A stretch of DNA of 64,000 nt from Candidatus Electrothrix aestuarii (GTDB lineage: Bacteria; Desulfobacterota; Desulfobulbia; Desulfobulbales; Desulfobulbaceae). Shown here piece after piece: positions 60,062 through 64,000 of this stretch. The position numbers and the translations under genes are program-made. The stretch covers positions 4,503,821-4,567,820 of the forward strand of contig CP159373.1 in the NCBI GenBank assembly GCA_032595685.2. The letters are read 5' to 3'. Every line of letters begins with the position of its first letter. Within the stretch, counting starts at the first letter, position 1. The notes under the pieces were generated by a model. The model was not told the DNA's origin. It searched no databases and saw only the letters and a program-made list of their open reading frames with translations.

Positions 60062-61204
60062 TCAGCTCTTCGCCACCTTTCTGAGCTCCTTTTTCTCCTT
60101 CTTGCTTGCTGCTCTCTTTTTGGGAGGATCATCCCTGGCAATGACAAAGGCATGCTCATACCCTTGCTTCACCAATTTTTCCTTATGCTTTTTCGCCTCT
60201 TTCAATGAGGTGCTGCTATAGACCAGGACTCGAAAAAGGCTGCCTCCAGCAGCTGCAAACTCCTGGATAAGTACATTATCGCCCTGAGACGCAAAGGTGC
60301 GGGCCAACTCCCGGGCTTTTTCCCGTTCTTCAAAGCTGCCAACCTGAATATAGAAGTTCCCCTTGTCAAAATCTTGCTGGATGCGCTGTTTTTTCCCGTT
60401 AGGATGGATAACGCACATGAGGCCAGTCACCCGTTCCGGGCCTTTTGCTTCCTTTTTTTTGCTTGTTTTCTTCTTCCCCTGCGCGATAAGAACCGGAATA
60501 CCGCCTTCCTCTTCTATCTTTTCCACTTCTTCTGTGTTGCGCTCCTGCTCGGCAACAGCCTCCTTCTCGTCTGAACTCACCTCTTCTGCTGCACAAAGTG
60601 CTATGATCTGCACTTTCCCTGTACCACGACGAACGATCCCTAATTCCTTGGCGGTGGTATAACTCAGGTCAATAATCCGGCCATCCACAAAGGGGCCACG
60701 ATCATTAATTCGGACCGTGGCGGTCTTGCCATTGACCAAATTTTTTACCAAGAGCAGAGTATCCATCGGCAGGGTTTTATGGGCCGCTGTCTCCCCGTAC
60801 ATGTCATAGGTTTCACCATTGGCTGTCTTGCGGCCGTGAAAAGGATCGCCGTACCAGGAGGCAACTCCTGTTTCCTCATAGCCTTGGGCTGAGGAAATAG
60901 GATAATAGGTTTCTCCCTCTATCACATAAGGGCGTTGCGTGGCAGGTATTTTTTTTCGCTTCTTTTTCTTTCGTTTTTTTACCTCCTTTTCTTGTTCGTC
61001 TTGCCCATCATCTTCGTCAATAGCCTCCTCTGTTTCATCCTGCTCCTGCGTCTCCTCTTGCTGAAGCTCTTCCAGTCCATCCTCCGGTGTTTCTGTAGAA
61101 ATTTTCTTGCGCGTGCAGCCATTAACGAGCAGCACCAGGCAGAGTAACATAAGAGGCGCCAGGATAAGGCCTCTCCATTTCGATGAGTTTCGTTCATTCA
61201 TCAT
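60062..61204 (-). CDS. rlpA: RlpA-like lipoprotein with SPOR domain
   Basis: A 380-residue protein with a lipobox (LVLLVNGC, about residues 23-30) and an acidic/lysine-rich linker. The double-psi beta-barrel RlpA domain follows: GVASWYGDPFHGRKTANGE, NGKTATVRINDRGPFVDGRIIDLS, with the Asp of NDRGPF and the His of FHGR needed for lytic activity on denuded peptidoglycan. A second charged linker leads to a C-terminal SPOR domain (NFYIQVGSFEEREKARELA) that binds denuded glycans at the septum. It overlaps the upstream cytochrome gene by 11 bp. Confidence 0.93.
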   Translation of the reverse strand: MMNERNSSKWRGLILAPLMLLCLVLLVNGCTRKKISTETPEDGLEELQQEETQEQDETEEAIDEDDGQDEQEKEVKKRKKKKRKKIPATQRPYVIEGETYYPISSAQGYEETGVASWYGDPFHGRKTANGETYDMYGETAAHKTLPMDTLLLVKNLVNGKTATVRINDRGPFVDGRIIDLSYTTAKELGIVRRGTGKVQIIALCAAEEVSSDEKEAVAEQERNTEEVEKIEEEGGIPVLIAQGKKKTSKKKEAKGPERVTGLMCVIHPNGKKQRIQQDFDKGNFYIQVGSFEEREKARELARTFASQGDNVLIQEFAAAGGSLFRVLVYSSTSLKEAKKHKEKLVKQGYEHAFVIARDDPPKKRAASKKEKKELRKVAKS

Positions 61205-62753
61205 TTTTCTCTGATTCCGGTTTATTGGCTGTTACTGCATCTTCTCCCATCAGGAGATGCAGAAAACGTTGTTCATAAAACAACCCGGCTGACCCCGTCG
61301 TATGGGGCGTATAGGGCAACAGGCCTTCATCCTTTCCAGTCAGGTTGTCAAAATCAGCAAGGACTTCTTCGTCCTCATCTACGGCAGAGAGACGCAGGTC
61401 AAGAATAGGACGAAAGACTTTAATAAGTCCGTCTGTATCTTTACGGATCAGTATATTCTCCCAACGGCGCTGAGTAAAGCCTGTATACCAAATTCCGGCT
61501 TTGCGCCGTCCACTGATCTGATCAGGTAAGGAGGGAGGAAGCAAGTCTTCATCGCTATACATATTATGTTCAACAAAGCGCTCTACTTCAGAGCTGGATT
61601 GAACAGCGAGCTGCTCCCAGGGGTCAGTGTCTTCGGAATAGCTGAGCAGCAAATGGGTTGCCCGGTCATTATAGGCCCATTGCGCATGGCAGACCTGACA
61701 GGCAACCTGACCATCATATTTTGCATGAGCGGGATGCCGCAGGCCTGGAACGAGGTGTTCTTTACCATCACTCCGCATCGTTAAAAAGACTTTCTCATTT
61801 TCTCTCCGTAAGTTGGGTAGATTGAAAGAAGAGGCCACCTTAGAGGAATGACAATCTACGCACTGAACAGAAGGCTTTTCTCCAGCCAGTTCAGCACCAC
61901 TATGGCAATCCAGACAGGTCATGCCGCGCTGCTGATGGATATCCGGGACTAGATTATGCAACTCCATGCCGTAGGGACGAAGAAAAGAAGCTCGGCTGAC
62001 AAAGGGGGTGCGGTAAGACCAATTATGATCCTGCTCATAGCCGCCCTCAAAATCATTCCCTACATGATTGCCGTAATGGCAACTCAGGCATTGGCGTTTT
62101 CCAGGCCGGATAAAGGCATGGCTGGGGCTGTCCTTTTCAATACCTGTGAGTTTCCCATCTGTGTACTGAAGGTGACAGGCTGCACAACCACTCCCCCGCC
62201 GAACATAGGGATATTTATCGCCCTTGCTGGAGACATGGCAGCGCAGGCACTGACGACGGAGCAAATCATTCACTAATTCTTCCTTGCTCTGGGGTGGCTC
62301 TTCGCTTTCTGGAATCTCGTTGAGGCTGTTCACCGGCGAGAGCGAGAAATGCTCCCGCACGAGGTTCACCGCATTGCGTAGGGTAAAATGTCTGGACTGC
62401 CCACAGCGCTCCAGCTGCTCAGCATGACATACTCCACAGCTTTCTTTCATATTCTCCGGGCTGGCTGGCTGGCTTATCATTCCCTGATGAGCCAGCTCTT
62501 TGTCGTTTGTCTCATTATCGCCCTGATGACACTCGACACAGGCAAGATCATGTGAGCTATCCAGTTGGATTTCTTTATGACAGCTTTGACATCCCGGATC
62601 TGGAAGAGGAGCAGGGTGGGGCTTTTTCACGATTGCCGCTGTCGGCTTTGTTACTGGCGTACTTGGAACAGAGGCTGTCTTTCTTTCCTCTTCACGACAT
62701 CCAGTCAGTTGAAGTAGAAAAAAAAGGGCAAATAATGCAAAATGGTGTTTCAT
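61194..62753 (-). CDS. Nine-heme c-type cytochrome lipoprotein
   Basis: A 519-residue protein with a lipoprotein signal (ALFALFFLLQLTGC). Nine CXXCH motifs: CQSCH, CVECH, CGVCH, CLRCH, CAACH, CLSCH, CLDCH, CVDCH, CQVCH, in order. The hemes lie in the first 370 residues; the C-terminal part (from about 380) is heme-free with WENILIRKDTDGLIKVFRPIL and LLPYTPHTTGSAG. It is probably anchored in the outer or inner membrane and may carry electrons across the periplasm or to the cell surface. It leads an operon with rlpA, an unexpected pairing. Confidence 0.9.
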   Translation of the reverse strand: MKHHFALFALFFLLQLTGCREEERKTASVPSTPVTKPTAAIVKKPHPAPLPDPGCQSCHKEIQLDSSHDLACVECHQGDNETNDKELAHQGMISQPASPENMKESCGVCHAEQLERCGQSRHFTLRNAVNLVREHFSLSPVNSLNEIPESEEPPQSKEELVNDLLRRQCLRCHVSSKGDKYPYVRRGSGCAACHLQYTDGKLTGIEKDSPSHAFIRPGKRQCLSCHYGNHVGNDFEGGYEQDHNWSYRTPFVSRASFLRPYGMELHNLVPDIHQQRGMTCLDCHSGAELAGEKPSVQCVDCHSSKVASSFNLPNLRRENEKVFLTMRSDGKEHLVPGLRHPAHAKYDGQVACQVCHAQWAYNDRATHLLLSYSEDTDPWEQLAVQSSSEVERFVEHNMYSDEDLLPPSLPDQISGRRKAGIWYTGFTQRRWENILIRKDTDGLIKVFRPILDLRLSAVDEDEEVLADFDNLTGKDEGLLPYTPHTTGSAGLFYEQRFLHLLMGEDAVTANKPESEKNDE

Positions 62754-62842
62754 AATCTTGACAGTATAGCCTAACCATGCTACATGGATAGAGCTTCATT
62801 GAACAGCGGGCAAATCACTCGTTTGTGTATACAGAAAAGCTT

Positions 62843-62919
62843 GCCGATATAGCTCAGCTTGGTAGAGCGGCTGATTCGTAATCAGTAGGTCACCGGTTCA
62901 AGTCCGGTTATCGGCTCCA
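62843..62919 (+). tRNA. tRNA-Thr (anticodon CGT)
   Basis: Full cloverleaf: acceptor GCCGATA / TATCGGC, D-arm AGCTCAGC-TTGG-TAGAGC, anticodon stem GCTGA / TCAGT with loop TTCGTAA (anticodon CGT), T-arm CCGGTTCAAGTCCGG, and encoded CCA at 62917-62919. Reads ACG codons. Confidence 0.97.
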
Positions 62920-62927
62920 GCAATATT

Positions 62928-62962
62928 AAGAGGTTAAGCGGGTCAGGCTTAACCTCTTTTTT
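62928..62962 (+). terminator. Intrinsic terminator of tRNA-Thr
   Basis: AAGAGGTTAAGC / GCTTAACCTCTT, 12-bp perfect stem followed by Ts, 9 bp after the tRNA. Confidence 0.92.
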
Positions 62963-63043
62963 GTTTTTTGCAACAAATATGCAACAGAATGAGCGCATAG
63001 GAGCCTGTAAACGGCATAAAAACGTCCCGCTTTTTCCGACATA

Positions 63044-63076
63044 CCCTGAACTGATTTTTTTGGTTCAGGGTTTTTT
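63044..63076 (+). terminator. Second intrinsic terminator facing the HIRAN gene
   Basis: CCCTGAAC / GTTCAGGG with an 11-base loop and six Ts. It lies 80 bp past the tRNA terminator with no plus-strand gene between, so it may mark a lost gene or serve as a barrier to read-through into the minus-strand HIRAN gene. Confidence 0.75.
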
Positions 63077-63146
63077 ATTATTGCTGATGGATTGAATAAG
63101 CCGGAAACGTCGACAAAAGAAAGGGCGCAGTATACTCTGTTGAGCA

Positions 63147-63881
63147 TCAGGCAGCCAAGAGCACCTTGGACAGCGGCTGATATTCCTCTGAGGTAAAGAG
63201 GTCCATTCCTTGCGGCAAGGTAAAGCTCGTTCGGCATAAGAGGCGGAAATGAAGCGGTGCTTCAGGATTGACCTTTTCGACAATCAGACGAAGCGTTGTT
63301 ACATCCTGCACCCGGCGCAATTCCTTGTTCAGATACCGGGGACAGTATCCGACCTTGAGCTTTTCGTCTGTCTCCAATACCAGGGCGAACCGGTCAGCTT
63401 CGTTATGGTCTTCCCGTTTCAGCCTGAGAATATCCCCTGCCTGTAATCGGGCAATACCTTCAAGATTGATCCGGTCAAGGTACCGCAGACCGTGACTGAA
63501 GAAGTACACCGAGTATTTTCCCTCCGCGTCCGGTTCCGGTTCAGGAAAGACGCATAAAGAATCTGTGGCCCGTTTGCCGCCGGATCGGCCCAGCAGCAAG
63601 AGAGGATCGTCGTTTTGATTCTCCATATCAAGCCAGCGGACATAATCGGGATATTCCGGCCTGGATGCGTACAGCAGCCTGTTTCTGAAAAGAGGGAACA
63701 GGTCTTCAGAAAAGTATTCCGCGTTCAGATCGGTCATTCTGCCGAGACAACTGAAACGGGGTGTTGCTTCAGCACCCTGTGTATAGACAAAGCGGTACAC
63801 TCCATCCTCTCTGGTAAGGCGGCCTACAGTATACCAGAGCCGTGTTTCCGGGTCTTGCCATGCGATAAAAAGAGATTTCAT
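63147..63881 (-). CDS. HIRAN-domain protein
   Basis: A 244-residue cytosolic protein. The N-terminal half begins LFIAWQDPETRLWYTVGRLT, a segment seen in HipA-related and HIRAN proteins. The C-terminal half is a HIRAN domain (ARLQAGDILRLKREDHNEADRFALVLET, KVGYCPRYLNKEL), which in helicase-like transcription factors binds 3' single-stranded DNA ends. As a stand-alone bacterial protein its role is unknown; it may link to DNA repair or defence. Its ATG overlaps the stop of the upstream gene. Confidence 0.85.
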   Translation of the reverse strand: MKSLFIAWQDPETRLWYTVGRLTREDGVYRFVYTQGAEATPRFSCLGRMTDLNAEYFSEDLFPLFRNRLLYASRPEYPDYVRWLDMENQNDDPLLLLGRSGGKRATDSLCVFPEPEPDAEGKYSVYFFSHGLRYLDRINLEGIARLQAGDILRLKREDHNEADRFALVLETDEKLKVGYCPRYLNKELRRVQDVTTLRLIVEKVNPEAPLHFRLLCRTSFTLPQGMDLFTSEEYQPLSKVLLAA

Positions 63882-64000
63882 TGTTCTGCTGATGCTGAGT
63901 TAAGTAAACGTTCCCGGTTGTGCCGGAGCAGGGAAAGCGCAAAGTCTTTCCCGAAAGAGCTGATATATCCATCGGGAAACGAATTAAAAATCAGGCGGCA
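63878..64000 (-). CDS. C-terminal end of an upstream protein (truncated by window edge)
   Basis: Minus-strand frame open from the window edge, 40 residues ending RHNRERLLNSASAEQ and a TGA that overlaps the HIRAN start (ATGA). The residues (FNSFPDGYISSFGKDFALSLL) are too few to name a family. Translational coupling suggests a two-gene unit with the HIRAN protein. Confidence 0.6.
   Translation of the reverse strand, partial: CRLIFNSFPDGYISSFGKDFALSLLRHNRERLLNSASAEQ

Noticed and set aside
62799-62833. Promoter of tRNA-Thr (TTGAAC and TATACA)
   Set aside because: The spacer would be 23 bp, too long for a standard sigma-70 promoter.

Overview
The window looks like a mid-GC chromosome segment from a sulfate/sulfur-metabolising deltaproteobacterium, most likely Desulfobulbales (Desulfobacterota), possibly a cable-bacterium relative. 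The pointers are two secreted multiheme c-type cytochromes (five and nine CXXCH sites), Tat paralogues split over two nearby loci, a GEMM-type riboswitch of the kind common in Geobacter-like bacteria, an RND exporter with a LolA-like partner, and a fused B12-binding radical SAM/DUF2344 protein. The taxonomic call is inference from gene content only.

Layout. 1-4.6 kb: two-component sensor genes, an S4 RNA-binding protein, purB and a DUF4911 protein. 4.6-13 kb: a decayed reading frame, PhoH, two small exported acidic proteins, a nucleoside phosphorylase with an odd N-terminal extension, arfB, yhbY and a large radical SAM protein. 12.9-13.2 kb is a tandem array of degenerate 21-bp units. 13.2-15.4 kb is AT-rich accessory DNA (two overlapping membrane-protein genes, inverted repeats, a Uma2-type nuclease). 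15.7-26.4 kb is mostly housekeeping: coaX, a ParC-like topoisomerase subunit, an oxidoreductase, livF, a CBS protein, a frameshifted NAD(P)HX repair gene, two tatA genes, rlmD, tatC and tatB.

26.4-39.4 kb is mobile-rich: a TacT/TacA-like toxin-antitoxin pair; two cell-wall enzymes sharing a duplicated peptidoglycan-binding module with a probable lipoprotein between them; an IS3 element; a cassette with a twin-arginine protein set between a duplicated recN 5' end and intact recN; a broken IS91-like transposase; two short inverted-repeat elements with target-site duplications, one of which interrupts a riboswitch-preceded secreted-protein gene. A papain-like secreted protease follows.

42-55 kb holds an ArsR regulator and RND exporter whose likely partners (LolA-like protein, beta-barrel protein) lie 7.6 kb downstream. 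Between them are a HEPN-domain protein, toxin-antitoxin genes and remnants, RNase HI, a second array of 21-bp units, a membrane Fe-S protein and a restriction-type nuclease domain protein. 55-64 kb: tandem DUF2892 genes, a subtilisin-like protease, a proline peptidase, the two cytochromes, rlpA, tRNA-Thr(CGT) and a HIRAN-domain protein.

The strongest unexplained signals are the two unlinked arrays of strictly 21-bp degenerate repeats, the recN/Tat cassette, and the wall-enzyme pair. Three apparent single-base frameshifts fall in homopolymers, so sequencing error must be excluded before those genes are called dead.
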